Shown: positions 27,484 to 36,909, numbered from the stretch's first letter. The stretch is DNA of 37,443 nt from a bacterium (GCA_023246095.1 JAHFJA010000009.1:1-37443); one strand, 5' to 3'. Notes: a model not told the origin generated them from the sequence alone. A program made the numbers and translations.

Positions 27484-28683
27484 TTATAAAAATTTCTTCT
27501 TTACTTCATCAAGAGCCGATACAAGAGCGTCAATGTCATCTTTTGTATTATATACTCCGATGCTCATACGAGCAGTAGCCGACACCCTCAGGTGTTGATG
27601 AAGCGGCTGTGCACAATGATGCCCCGCGCGAATCGCTATGTTCTTGTTGTTAACAATACTCGCAATATCATGCGGATGTACCCCTTCAATATTAAAAGCC
27701 AAAATCCCCGATCCGCCAGAGGGGTGAAATAAGGTAAGCCCTTCAATTCCTTGAAGCGCAGTATGCGCACAAGCAGTCAAACTGCGCTCATGTTCAATAA
27801 TGGAATCAATGCTGAAATCCTTTAAAAATTGTATTGACGCTCCCAAACCAATCACTTCCGCAATCGGAGGTGTCCCCCCTTCAAACCGTGTGGGCACGTC
27901 TTTATATGTGATTTCATCTTCACTTACTCTTACCACCATACCACCTCCATACAACAGTGGATTCATGTTCTCCAATAATTCACGTTTGCCATACAATGCA
28001 CCAACGCCCGTTGGTCCATACATCTTATGCCCAGAAAACGCAAAAAAATCCACATCCCATTTTTGTAAGTCGCATACTTGATGAGCTACTGCCTGAGCTC
28101 CATCAACCAAAACCTTTGCGCCATATTTATGAGCTTGTTCAACAATGAATGATATATCATTTACTGTACCCGTCACATTCGAAATTGCACCAACACACAC
28201 TAATTTCACCTTCTCTGAAAGCATCGCTTTATAGCTTTCCAGATCCAGATGCAGGTCATCCAATAGGGGGATGACTCGCAAAGTAGCTCCAGTATTCTTA
28301 CATACCTCATACCATGGAACAAAATTGGCATGGTGTTCAAGTGCGCTCACCAGTACTTCATCTCCGGGTTTTAGAAATTTTTCTGCGTATCCTCGGGCAA
28401 CAAGGTTTATAGACTCAGTCGTTCCCCGTGTAAAAATAATCTGCGATGAATCACTCACCCCAAGAAAATCGGCAACCAAAGTACGTACGTTTTCATACGC
28501 CGCACTCGCTTGTTCTGAGATGCCATAAATACCTCGATGAATGTTCGCGCGGTATGAAGTATAATAATCGTCCATTGCGGACGACACACAGTGCGGAGTT
28601 TGCGTCGTAGCAGCATTATCCAGATATACTAAATCGGGATGTCTTTCAAATAAAGGAAATTGTTTTTTAATATTGTTCATCAT
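27484..28683 (-). CDS. sufS: SufS-type cysteine desulfurase
   Basis: 399 aa; YLDNAATTQTPHCV, DFFAFSGHKMYGPTGVGALYG, RAGHHCAQPLHQHL. Confidence 0.95.
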   Translation of the reverse strand: MMNNIKKQFPLFERHPDLVYLDNAATTQTPHCVSSAMDDYYTSYRANIHRGIYGISEQASAAYENVRTLVADFLGVSDSSQIIFTRGTTESINLVARGYAEKFLKPGDEVLVSALEHHANFVPWYEVCKNTGATLRVIPLLDDLHLDLESYKAMLSEKVKLVCVGAISNVTGTVNDISFIVEQAHKYGAKVLVDGAQAVAHQVCDLQKWDVDFFAFSGHKMYGPTGVGALYGKRELLENMNPLLYGGGMVVRVSEDEITYKDVPTRFEGGTPPIAEVIGLGASIQFLKDFSIDSIIEHERSLTACAHTALQGIEGLTLFHPSGGSGILAFNIEGVHPHDIASIVNNKNIAIRAGHHCAQPLHQHLRVSATARMSIGVYNTKDDIDALVSALDEVKKKFL

Positions 28684-28684
28684 A

Positions 28685-29299
28685 TTATGCGTGCGCCATA
28701 AATGTGTTTACGGATTCGGTTATAGAGGTTATATCAGTATCTGCCGCGATCGTCTGTAAGTCTTTAGAAACAAATCCTTTAGCCATTTCGCTAATCATTG
28801 CTCCTTTGTCAATTCCACGGGCCTGTCCATACCACAACGCCTGATCATCAAAATACCCAATAGATACTTCATGTTTTGCTTGGACACCATCTGCTTTAAT
28901 TTCAAGGGAAGGAATTGTTCGTGTCTGCGCATCTGCCGATAAATGTATGGCGTGATGAGAAAAATGCATAGTACTTTCATCTGCACCTTCCATACATTGC
29001 AAAATACCGTTTATCATAACTCTTGCGCGATTGCGTGCGATACTACGAACCCTCACACTCGAGGATGTCTGAGGTGCGCGAGCAATAATATTAATATTCA
29101 AAGGGATAACAATCTCATCCGCAAGAATGATGATTACACAATCAAGTGTTGCGCGGACTCCATCGAGTGAATATGTTAAGTCTGTTTCTTCTATCCCTTG
29201 ATTCAGTAGGATCACGTGTTGTAACGACTCACCTTCACCAAGATTGACGAAAGGTGTCATGATACTGTTCCATTGAATATTTTGGGTAGCGTTATCCAT
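28685..29299 (-). CDS. sufD: Short SufD-like Fe-S assembly protein (204 aa)
   Basis: SufB/D beta-helix-like core ADEIVIPLNINIIARAPQTSSSVRVRSIARNRARVMINGI...; position between sufB and sufS. Confidence 0.8.
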   Translation of the reverse strand: MDNATQNIQWNSIMTPFVNLGEGESLQHVILLNQGIEETDLTYSLDGVRATLDCVIIILADEIVIPLNINIIARAPQTSSSVRVRSIARNRARVMINGILQCMEGADESTMHFSHHAIHLSADAQTRTIPSLEIKADGVQAKHEVSIGYFDDQALWYGQARGIDKGAMISEMAKGFVSKDLQTIAADTDITSITESVNTFMAHA

Positions 29300-29301
29300 A
29301 T

Positions 29302-30720
29302 CTAAGCAGTAAATCCTTCCATTTCTATTTCGATAAGACGATGCAGCTCAAGAGCGTATTCCATAGGAAGACGTTTTGCAATCGGATAGGCAAAACCATT
29401 AACGAGTAAGGAGGCCGCCTCATCGTTAGAGAGACCTCGACTCATCAGATAAAATAACTGGTCTTGCCGAATATTAGACACTGATGCTTCATGGGCAATA
29501 CTTGCGGTCTGTTCTTGGATATCCATCGTTGGATATGTATCAGATCGCGAAGAAGGATCGACAAGAAGAGCATCACACACTACACGGCTTTTTACATTCT
29601 TTGCACCTTTTACTACTTTTACTAAACCACGATAGGATGAGCGGCCACCTTGTTTGCTGATTGAACGCGCCATGATAGTTGAGCTGGTATTGGGCGCCAA
29701 GTGAATTGCTTTTGCTCCTGCATCTTGGTGTTGGCCTTTTCCGGCAAGAGCCAAGGAATACATTTCTCCTTTTGCGCCTGATTCTTTTAATACAACCGAC
29801 GGATATTTCATAGTCGCTTTTGAACCGAGATTACAATCAAGCCAACACATCTCACCATTGCCATATACAAGAGCACGCTTAGTAACAAGATTGTATACAT
29901 TGTTCGACCAATTCTGGATCGTCGTATACTGCACTTTTGCCCCTCGTTTTACAACAACTTCAACAACTGCGGAATGGAGGGAATCACTAGAATAAGTAGG
30001 TGCGGTGCATCCTTCGATATAATGAACACTACTCCCTTCATCAGCAATAATAAGAGTACGTTCAAACTGACCCATGCGCTCTGCGTTTATGCGAAAATAG
30101 GCTTGCAATGGCAGTGTCACCTGCACCCCCTTTGGTATATATATAAATGACCCTCCCGACCACACAGCAGAATTCAATGCGGAAAATTTATTATCCGCTG
30201 ATGGTATGACTGTACCAAAATATTCTTTAAACATCTGGGGGTATTTTTGCAATGCAATGTCAGTCGATTCAAAAATTACTCCCTGAGCTTTAAGATCTTC
30301 ATGCAAAGAATGGTATACGACCTCTGATTCAAATTGTGCGCCAGTACCCGCCAAAAACGATCGTTCGGCTTGAGGAATACCTAACTTTTCAAAGGTATCT
30401 TTGATTTCGACCGGCACATCCTCCCATTTTTGAGTTCCCCCCTCCTTTGGTTCAATATAGTAGTGAATACGATCAAAATCTATAGAAGAAAGATCAGCCC
30501 CCCATGCGGGCATTTGTTTTGAATAAAATATTTCAAGGGCCTTGAGTCTAAATTCAAGCATCCATTCAGGCTCTTTTTTTCGTCCTGAGATATCATGAAC
30601 AACTTTTGTAGACAGGCCTTCAGGCAACTCATATGCATTATCGGTCTGCGTACGAAACCCGTATTCGTATTCACTGCGAATCGAGCTAGCTTTTTGACGT
30701 GCCGTATCGAGTGGATTCAT
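29302..30720 (-). CDS. sufB: Fe-S cluster assembly protein SufB
   Basis: 472 aa; AVWSGGSFIYIPKGVQVTLPLQAYFRINAE, GCTAPTYSSDSLHSAVVEV, SNIRQDQLFYLMSRGLSNDEAASLLVNGF. Confidence 0.96.
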   Translation of the reverse strand: MNPLDTARQKASSIRSEYEYGFRTQTDNAYELPEGLSTKVVHDISGRKKEPEWMLEFRLKALEIFYSKQMPAWGADLSSIDFDRIHYYIEPKEGGTQKWEDVPVEIKDTFEKLGIPQAERSFLAGTGAQFESEVVYHSLHEDLKAQGVIFESTDIALQKYPQMFKEYFGTVIPSADNKFSALNSAVWSGGSFIYIPKGVQVTLPLQAYFRINAERMGQFERTLIIADEGSSVHYIEGCTAPTYSSDSLHSAVVEVVVKRGAKVQYTTIQNWSNNVYNLVTKRALVYGNGEMCWLDCNLGSKATMKYPSVVLKESGAKGEMYSLALAGKGQHQDAGAKAIHLAPNTSSTIMARSISKQGGRSSYRGLVKVVKGAKNVKSRVVCDALLVDPSSRSDTYPTMDIQEQTASIAHEASVSNIRQDQLFYLMSRGLSNDEAASLLVNGFAYPIAKRLPMEYALELHRLIEIEMEGFTA

Positions 30721-30722
30721 AA

Positions 30723-31484
30723 TTATAACGCCATTGATTCATAACCGCTCGCGAGAATTTCTTTCGCCAGTTCTTTATTCCCTGTTTTCACAATACATCC
30801 TTTACTCATTACATGTACTGCGGTAGGTTCGAGTTTATCAAGCAAAGCACCTTGGTGTGTAACTAAAAGGATACCACAATTGGATGTCGCGCGTAGCTCA
30901 TTAAGCACGTCAGCGATCACTGTAAGAGCATCGACATCAACACCGGAATCAATTTCATCCAAAAGTGCAAAATGTGGCTGCAAGATTATCATTTGCAAAA
31001 GCTCTGATCGCTTCTTTTCTCCACCAGAAAAACCCTCATTCACACTGCGTCCAATAAACGTATTTGCAAGGCCAACTCGCCGTGATGTCGTATTCATTGT
31101 CTTAACAAATTCTGCGGGGCTTATTGGCTTGGCATCGGAATCCCGAACCTGTAACTGAGCGTTTTTTGCCAAACGAACAAAATTTCCCAATGTTACTCCG
31201 GCAATGTCAGGAGGATACTGGAACGCAAGAAACAACCCCTTACGTGCTCGATCTTCTGTGGGTGACGTAGTAATATCATCATCTCCAAGCACAATAGAAC
31301 CATCCGTAACTACGGTAAGTGGATTTCCCATGATGGCATTCAGTAGAGTACTTTTTCCCGAACCATTTGGCCCCATGAGGACATGTAGCTCTCCGCGAGG
31401 AATGACGAGGTCAACGCCATTCACAATCGAAGTCTTATCTACTGACACCGAAAGGTTTTTAAGAACAAGGGTGTCCATACGCAA
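30723..31484 (-). CDS. sufC: Fe-S cluster assembly ATPase SufC
   Basis: 253 aa; Walker A MGPNGSGKSTLLNAIMG, signature FSGGEKKRSELLQM, LLDEIDSGVDVDAL. Confidence 0.96.
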   Translation of the reverse strand: MRMDTLVLKNLSVSVDKTSIVNGVDLVIPRGELHVLMGPNGSGKSTLLNAIMGNPLTVVTDGSIVLGDDDITTSPTEDRARKGLFLAFQYPPDIAGVTLGNFVRLAKNAQLQVRDSDAKPISPAEFVKTMNTTSRRVGLANTFIGRSVNEGFSGGEKKRSELLQMIILQPHFALLDEIDSGVDVDALTVIADVLNELRATSNCGILLVTHQGALLDKLEPTAVHVMSKGCIVKTGNKELAKEILASGYESMAL

Positions 31485-31487
31485 AAA

Positions 31488-31964
31488 TTATTTTGTCGTA
31501 ATAAAGTGATCAAGTGTTTTTTCTTCAAGAACTTGTTTGATTTCGTCATTGATACGGCGCATAGCGGTACGCATGTCGCACACACTCGAACGAGGACATT
31601 GGTGTTTGTCGTCGTCACGTGCGCAGTCAGTAATCGCTACCGGACCCTCGAGTGCCTCGATAATCGCTTTCACAGAGATATCTTTGGCGCTTCGGGTAAG
31701 ACGATAACCTCCTGACTTTCCACGAACTGATTCAAGGAGTCCTCCTTGTCGCAATTGACGTGCTACTTGTTGTAAAAACGCAAAAGATAAGTTGCTTCCA
31801 TCAGCAACGTCATGCAACGAAACCGGTTCTTCAGAACCGTGAGAAGCAATAGCTGCTAATAGAAACATACCGTAATCAACCTTTTGGGTTATATGGAGTG
31901 TACCGTGTCTTTTTTCAGAGGAAGAGATCTCCTCGCCTAATATTGTTTTATTCATAATAATCAC
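31488..31964 (-). CDS. Rrf2-family transcriptional regulator (probable Fe-S sensing SUF regulator)
   Basis: 158 aa; YGMFLLAAIASHG...LSFAFLQQVARQLRQGGLLESVRGKSGGYRLTR; cysteine cluster CARDDDKHQCPRSSVC. Confidence 0.9.
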   Translation of the reverse strand: MIIMNKTILGEEISSSEKRHGTLHITQKVDYGMFLLAAIASHGSEEPVSLHDVADGSNLSFAFLQQVARQLRQGGLLESVRGKSGGYRLTRSAKDISVKAIIEALEGPVAITDCARDDDKHQCPRSSVCDMRTAMRRINDEIKQVLEEKTLDHFITTK

Positions 31965-31972
31965 ACTAAAAG

Positions 31973-31989
31973 AGTATACATAAAATACT
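31973..31989. promoter_or_regulatory. Candidate operator at the SUF operon transcription start
   Basis: Inverted repeat AGTAT-acataaa-ATACT just downstream of the predicted -10 and upstream of the Rrf2 start. Confidence 0.4.
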
Positions 31990-31994
31990 GAAGG

Positions 31995-32023
31995 ACTATA
32001 TCATACTATGATTATCATGTCAA
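31995..32023 (-). promoter_or_regulatory. SUF operon promoter (TTGACA-17-TATAGT)
   Basis: Minus strand TTGACA-TGATAATCATAGTATGA-TATAGT. Confidence 0.75.
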
Positions 32024-32075
32024 GGGTCAAAAATCACCCCCTTGTCTCCATCAATACTCCCTATCAAACAGCATC

Positions 32076-33401
32076 TTAAACAAGAAGATGGGATTGGATA
32101 TGCTTTTTATACCAAAGAGCGCTTGCCTTCCAAATTCGTTTCCCCGTAACATAGTCGATGTACAATAAACCGAACCGCGCAGTATACCCATGTTGCCATT
32201 CAAAGTTATCCATCAATGACCACACATAGTACCCACGAACATCGCACCCCGTATCTTTCGCATGCATGACCATGCCGATATGATTTTCTAGATACTTAAT
32301 GCGTTCTTGGTCATTTATCATGTTGCCTGATATCACATCGTCGTATGCAGCGCCGTTTTCAGTAACGTATACTGGGATATTTCCATATTCATCTTTCATT
32401 CGAATCAACAAATCATACAGTCCTTGGGGGTATACTTCCCATCCCAGTGATGTAAATACTCCATCTTGTTTACGCACATGCTCCACCCCAAGGTCCGACC
32501 AAGAAGAAGATCTAACGCGGTTAGGCATATAATAATTGATTCCCAAAAAATCGATCGGCTCCGCAATCATTTCCAGATCTCCTTCTGTGATGTCGGGGGC
32601 AACACCTTGTTTTGTATATTCATTCAATAACCGTGAAGGATAGCCTTTGCCTATAAGCGGATCCAGAAACCAACGATTGAGAAATTCATCCTGTATTGTC
32701 ATAGCAGATTCATCAACGGAATTATTTGTTGCTGCATAGACCGGACTCAGATTCAGTGAGATACCTATATCACCTTTCAAATCCATATCTCGAAACAATC
32801 GAACTGCTCGCCCGTGTGAAACCAACAAGTTGTGAATCACTTGAACCGCTTCTTTTTTGTTGTTATGACCTGGTGCATGATCGCCATATAAGTGCCCCAA
32901 ATATCCATACACCCACGGCTCATTGTGTGTTATCCAAAGAGGTACTACATCGCCCAATTGCTTGAAGATAACTTCGGTATATTCCAAAAAATACTTAGCG
33001 CATTGTTTATTCGCCCATCCTCCTTCACCCTGCATCCATTGGGGTAAATCCCAGTGAAATAATGTTGCCATCGGTTTTATATCTGCCCGCAATAATTCTT
33101 CAACAAGCCGTCTATAAAAATCTAGTCCTTTCTGGTTTATTACGCCACACGAAGGAATAATGCGAGGCCATGAAATCGAAAACCGATATGATGTGATGCC
33201 AAGGTTTTTCATTTGCGCTACATCTTCTTTGAATCGATTATAATGATCACACGCAATGTCTCCACTTGAATCATCTTTGACGCTTCCTTGTATTCTTGAA
33301 AAAGTATCCCAAATCGAAGGTGATCGGCCATCGATATTATAAGCCCCTTCAATTTGATACGCTGACGTCGCTGCTCCCCATAAAAAGTTATTGCTATTCA
33401 T
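32076..33401 (-). CDS. GH1 family beta-glucosidase
   Basis: FLWGAATSAYQIEGA, WITHNEPW (acid/base NEP) and VYVTENGAAYDD (nucleophile ENG). Start moved to the ATG at 33401, just after the AlkD-like stop. Confidence 0.95.
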   Translation of the reverse strand: MNSNNFLWGAATSAYQIEGAYNIDGRSPSIWDTFSRIQGSVKDDSSGDIACDHYNRFKEDVAQMKNLGITSYRFSISWPRIIPSCGVINQKGLDFYRRLVEELLRADIKPMATLFHWDLPQWMQGEGGWANKQCAKYFLEYTEVIFKQLGDVVPLWITHNEPWVYGYLGHLYGDHAPGHNNKKEAVQVIHNLLVSHGRAVRLFRDMDLKGDIGISLNLSPVYAATNNSVDESAMTIQDEFLNRWFLDPLIGKGYPSRLLNEYTKQGVAPDITEGDLEMIAEPIDFLGINYYMPNRVRSSSWSDLGVEHVRKQDGVFTSLGWEVYPQGLYDLLIRMKDEYGNIPVYVTENGAAYDDVISGNMINDQERIKYLENHIGMVMHAKDTGCDVRGYYVWSLMDNFEWQHGYTARFGLLYIDYVTGKRIWKASALWYKKHIQSHLLV

Positions 33402-33402
33402 A

Positions 33403-34125
33403 TTAAATACGTTTTTTACCAAGATTCATGTAGTATTCCCTTTTCTCAGGAGAAAAATGCTCCAGCGAATACCGCAACATCGTACGTGGCATTGTCGCAG
33501 CATAGAGATTTAAAAACAACTCTTCTTTTTCCTTGCCACACCTCTTCCCTACTTCGCGAAGCATCCAACCAACCGCTTTCTGAATAAGATCATGGGTATC
33601 ATCTTTTAAAATCGTTGCGATCTCAAGAGCGAGAGTTGCATCACCTTGTTTTATATAATGGTATGTTGCCACTATTGCAATCCGTCTCCTCCACAAATCC
33701 TTTGATCGTGCAAATGTAAAAAGAATATCCGTCCCGTGATCTTTAGAGTATGCTCCTAAAATTTTATCAGCACTCGAATCAACGAGGTCCCAGTTGTTTA
33801 CCCACTTGATATGTTTAAGATAGAGAGAGGCTATGTGCTTTTTTATTTCATCATTTCCTTTTTGAAATCTGGTAACGAGAATTAAGAGCGACAAAAGTCG
33901 TTCCTCATGAATGGGCGATTGTAATAGATCAATTACGTCTTTTTCTGACAATGTACTGCATTTGAGCGCAACCTTACGCACTTGTGGTACGGTCACTCCG
34001 ATGAATTGATCACCGTATCCATACTCTCCTTGTTTTGTTTTAAAAAAACGAGGAAAAAATGAGGCCTTTTGAGTGTCGGCATATGACCACAATTCATGGC
34101 GAACTATTTTAAGAGAGTCGGACAT
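33403..34125 (-). CDS. DNA alkylation repair (AlkD-like) HEAT-repeat protein
   Basis: YGYGDQFIGVTVPQVRKVA, HEERLLSLLILV, NNWDLVDSSADKILG, KAVGWMLREVGKR. Start MSDSL at 34125 is preferred over 34218. Confidence 0.88.
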   Translation of the reverse strand: MSDSLKIVRHELWSYADTQKASFFPRFFKTKQGEYGYGDQFIGVTVPQVRKVALKCSTLSEKDVIDLLQSPIHEERLLSLLILVTRFQKGNDEIKKHIASLYLKHIKWVNNWDLVDSSADKILGAYSKDHGTDILFTFARSKDLWRRRIAIVATYHYIKQGDATLALEIATILKDDTHDLIQKAVGWMLREVGKRCGKEKEELFLNLYAATMPRTMLRYSLEHFSPEKREYYMNLGKKRI

Positions 34126-34284
34126 AGAGAGTAAGTGAGTTGCCCTAAGAATACCGTCTTGACGATCAACTGGCAATGCCGTACGATCATCTCGACGATT
34201 AGACCGATTATAGTACATTTACAACGAGATATAATGTGCTGAAAATGATTATGATAAAGCCTACATAAGGCATAGGAGGAAAGG

Positions 34285-35256
34285 ATGGAGTTAAATATTA
34301 CTGTTGCGATAAGCGACAACGGTGTTATTGGAAAAAACGGCAACGATCTATGGAACATGCCTGCTCATCTTGAACGCTCTGGGCAACTAACAAAAAAGGC
34401 GGATCGGATTGTGATAGGAAGAGCAACACACGACTTCAAAGTTGCTCGACTACGCAAGCAAATACCAAAAAGAGAAACGATTGTGATTACCGGCAATCGT
34501 AACTACATTGCAAGGACTGGATATAAAGTTGCGCATTCGTTTGAAGATGCAATCAATTCAATAAACAATTCGGAACAAGTCTTTGTTATTGGAGGCGCGG
34601 AGATGTACCGATTAGCAATGCCTTACGCAGACAGGATCTACGTTACTCGTCTCCATACAGAGATTGACAGCGATATTCTGTTTCCGGAAATTTCCAGCAG
34701 TGAATGGAAAATAGTATCGAAGGCAAGCAGTTACCGAAACAATTTAAATCCGTATGACTATTCATTTGAAGTGCATGAGAGAAGAGAACTGCGAAAAAAC
34801 ATAATGACCAACAAAGGCTCCACTAAGTTCACCAACCCCAATGCATCACACAATCCAAAACTAAGGTCATTATTGGAAGGCTATCAAAAAAATGGTATCT
34901 GCCCATTTTGCCCGGAACATTTATTGCCGGACCACACTAGGGAGATATTAAAAACTGGACATTATTGGCTCATCACTCACAATGCCTGGCCACTGCCGCA
35001 CACCAAACATCATTTCTTACTGATCTTACACAAACGCCATGTAGATGACATAGGTGATCTTACTCCTGAAGAATGGTCAGAATTGTTAGATCACTATCGA
35101 TATTTGAAAGCAAAATTTCAAATACAGGGTTGCGGATTTTTTATTCAATCTGGTGATATTACAAAAAATAAATCATCCATAGCTCATACTCATGTAGAAA
35201 TTGCAGAATCTGACAATTGCGATGAACATGAAGAAGTTCATGTAACCTTGGGTTAA
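34285..35256 (+). CDS. Fusion: DHFR-like domain (aa ~1-165) plus HIT-superfamily-like domain (aa ~174-323)
   Basis: SD AGGAGG before the ATG. DHFR-like: ITVAISDNGVIGKNGNDLWNMP...VFVIGGAEMYRLAMPYADRIYVTRL...FPEISSSEWKIVSK. HIT-like: GICPFCPEHLL...HYWLITHNAWPLPHTKHHFLLILHKRHVDDIGDL...SSIAHTHVEIAE. No in-frame stop between the domains; an internal ATG exists at 34804. Confidence 0.8.
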   Translation: MELNITVAISDNGVIGKNGNDLWNMPAHLERSGQLTKKADRIVIGRATHDFKVARLRKQIPKRETIVITGNRNYIARTGYKVAHSFEDAINSINNSEQVFVIGGAEMYRLAMPYADRIYVTRLHTEIDSDILFPEISSSEWKIVSKASSYRNNLNPYDYSFEVHERRELRKNIMTNKGSTKFTNPNASHNPKLRSLLEGYQKNGICPFCPEHLLPDHTREILKTGHYWLITHNAWPLPHTKHHFLLILHKRHVDDIGDLTPEEWSELLDHYRYLKAKFQIQGCGFFIQSGDITKNKSSIAHTHVEIAESDNCDEHEEVHVTLG

Positions 35257-35262
35257 TCCCGA

Positions 35263-35301
35263 CCCCTTGAAACGACAATGTTTCAAGGGGATTATTTTTT
35301 T
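35263..35301 (+). terminator. Strong rho-independent terminator after the DHFR::HIT gene
   Basis: CCCCTTGAAAC-gacaat-GTTTCAAGGGG-attattttttt. Confidence 0.9.
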
Positions 35302-35322
35302 AGACAAAAAAAGGATATATTC

Positions 35323-35351
35323 TTGACGGCACTGTAGCAATCCCGTACGAT
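35323..35351 (+). promoter_or_regulatory. Candidate sigma70 promoter for the DHFR-ThyA-HIT operon (TTGACG-17-TACGAT)
   Basis: TTGACG-GCACTGTAGCAATCCCG-TACGAT upstream of the ATG at 35413. Confidence 0.6.
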
Positions 35352-35412
35352 AGCAGCGGCCAAAGAGCCGATTATTGTCATTTGACAAGTTAATATCAAG
35401 AAAGGGGTAGAA

Positions 35413-35925
35413 ATGATAAAAGTGTCTGTCTGTATGGATCGTAATGGGGTAATCGGAAACAAGAGTACCATACCTTGGATGAAAGAATTGCCCAATGACA
35501 TGAAGAAATTTATTAGGCTCACGAAGGGAGCAATAATAATAGTTGGACGCAAGACTCTTGAAGAGTGTATTAAAGAACCACTTAAAGGAAGAACAAACAT
35601 AGTGGTGAGCAGAACACTCAATCTCTATATCAAAGATTGTGCGATCGCCCACTCTGTTGAAGCGGCAATTGCCTATGCGACCAGTATTAGTCTTACAAAA
35701 GACAACATCTGGATTATCGGTGGTTCAGAGATATATCGCCAGACATTGGATTTGGCTGACGAACTTTACTTAACCGTAATCGACCACGAATTTGAAGGAG
35801 ACAGTTATTTCCCAAGATGGTCAACAAGTGAATGGGAATTAACGTCGATTGAAGAATTTTCTGCCGATGAGAAAAACGTATATGCTCATCGGTTCGAAAT
35901 TTGGAGAAGAAAGAATAATAACTAA
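35413..35925 (+). CDS. Dihydrofolate reductase
   Basis: 170 aa; VSVCMDRNGVIGNKSTIPWMKELPNDMKKFIRLTKGAIIIVGRKTLEE...KGRTNIVVSR...IWIIGGSEIYRQTL; retains the Asp in PNDMKKF. Confidence 0.9.
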   Translation: MIKVSVCMDRNGVIGNKSTIPWMKELPNDMKKFIRLTKGAIIIVGRKTLEECIKEPLKGRTNIVVSRTLNLYIKDCAIAHSVEAAIAYATSISLTKDNIWIIGGSEIYRQTLDLADELYLTVIDHEFEGDSYFPRWSTSEWELTSIEEFSADEKNVYAHRFEIWRRKNNN

Positions 35926-35941
35926 AAAAGGAGAGTAAAAA

Positions 35942-36889
35942 ATGAATAATTTAATGGAAGTCGTTCAGCCTATCATTTATAGGCCAGACGAATTCAGAGA
36001 AAAAGAACTGCAATATCCACGCCTCATACGTGATATTTACTTCGAAGGTGAAAGAAGGTTCGCACAATGGCAAAAAACAGAATCCGGTGAACCAGAGGAA
36101 TTCAGATACCTTACAGGACAATTGATGGACTTTGATTTAAGTAATGGTGTACCTTTTACAACTCTGAGAGATTTAAAAGGTGCCGTTGAATCGGCGATCA
36201 ATGAACTTAGGGCATTTCTTGGGGGTGCAGTTACTATCGAAGAATATGAAAGTTACGGCGCAAATCCGAACTGGTGGAAAGCTTCGCTCACTGCTGAAAA
36301 ATGCGCAGTGTTTGGCCTAAAAGAGGGAGAATTCGGTAAAGGTGGTTATGGTTCTGCGCTCACACAGAGGATAAAAAATGGAAAAGTTTTTAATCAAGTT
36401 AAAGTTTTACTTCAACAGATGAAAGATTTTCCTAATGCCACAACACACCTTCTTGTTACGTGGTATCCAGAGTATGACCTTGGTACAAAAGAAGAACCAC
36501 GTGAAGTCGCGACAGCTCCATGTCATGGTACAACAGTTTATTTTGATATCAACATGGAAACAGGCACTTTAGCGGTAATTCACGTTCAGCGTGCAGCTGA
36601 TGGACCAGTAGGATTGGTGTTCAATATCCTCCAATATATAGTTTTGGGAATGATGATAGCGCATCTTCTAGGATTAACCTTTACAAGATACAAGCATTTC
36701 ATACTCAATGCACATATCTATGGAGTACAGTTCGAAGCAGTAAAAAAAATACTTGAACGCGCACCGCGTGTTCCGCCAGTATTGATATTAAAAAGAAGGG
36801 TTACGGATATTTCAGATTTTCGTGCTAACGATTTTGAACTACAGAAATATAATCCGTGGCCTGCACTTTTTATTAAAACACCATTTTAG
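35942..36889 (+). CDS. Divergent thymidylate synthase (ThyA family)
   Basis: 315 aa; FRYLTGQLMDFDLSNGVPFTTLRDLKGAVESAINELRAFLGG, catalytic APCHGTTVYFDI, QRAADGPVGLVFNILQYIVLGMMIAHLLG, HIYGVQFEAVKKILERAPRVPPVL. Confidence 0.87.
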   Translation: MNNLMEVVQPIIYRPDEFREKELQYPRLIRDIYFEGERRFAQWQKTESGEPEEFRYLTGQLMDFDLSNGVPFTTLRDLKGAVESAINELRAFLGGAVTIEEYESYGANPNWWKASLTAEKCAVFGLKEGEFGKGGYGSALTQRIKNGKVFNQVKVLLQQMKDFPNATTHLLVTWYPEYDLGTKEEPREVATAPCHGTTVYFDINMETGTLAVIHVQRAADGPVGLVFNILQYIVLGMMIAHLLGLTFTRYKHFILNAHIYGVQFEAVKKILERAPRVPPVLILKRRVTDISDFRANDFELQKYNPWPALFIKTPF

Positions 36890-36909
36890 TAGAGAAGGAG
36901 GAAGAGGAA

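Noticed and set aside
35173-35652. Minus-strand ORFs 35173..35652 and 35292..35621
   Set aside because: Antisense to the promoter/terminator and the second DHFR; no family features.
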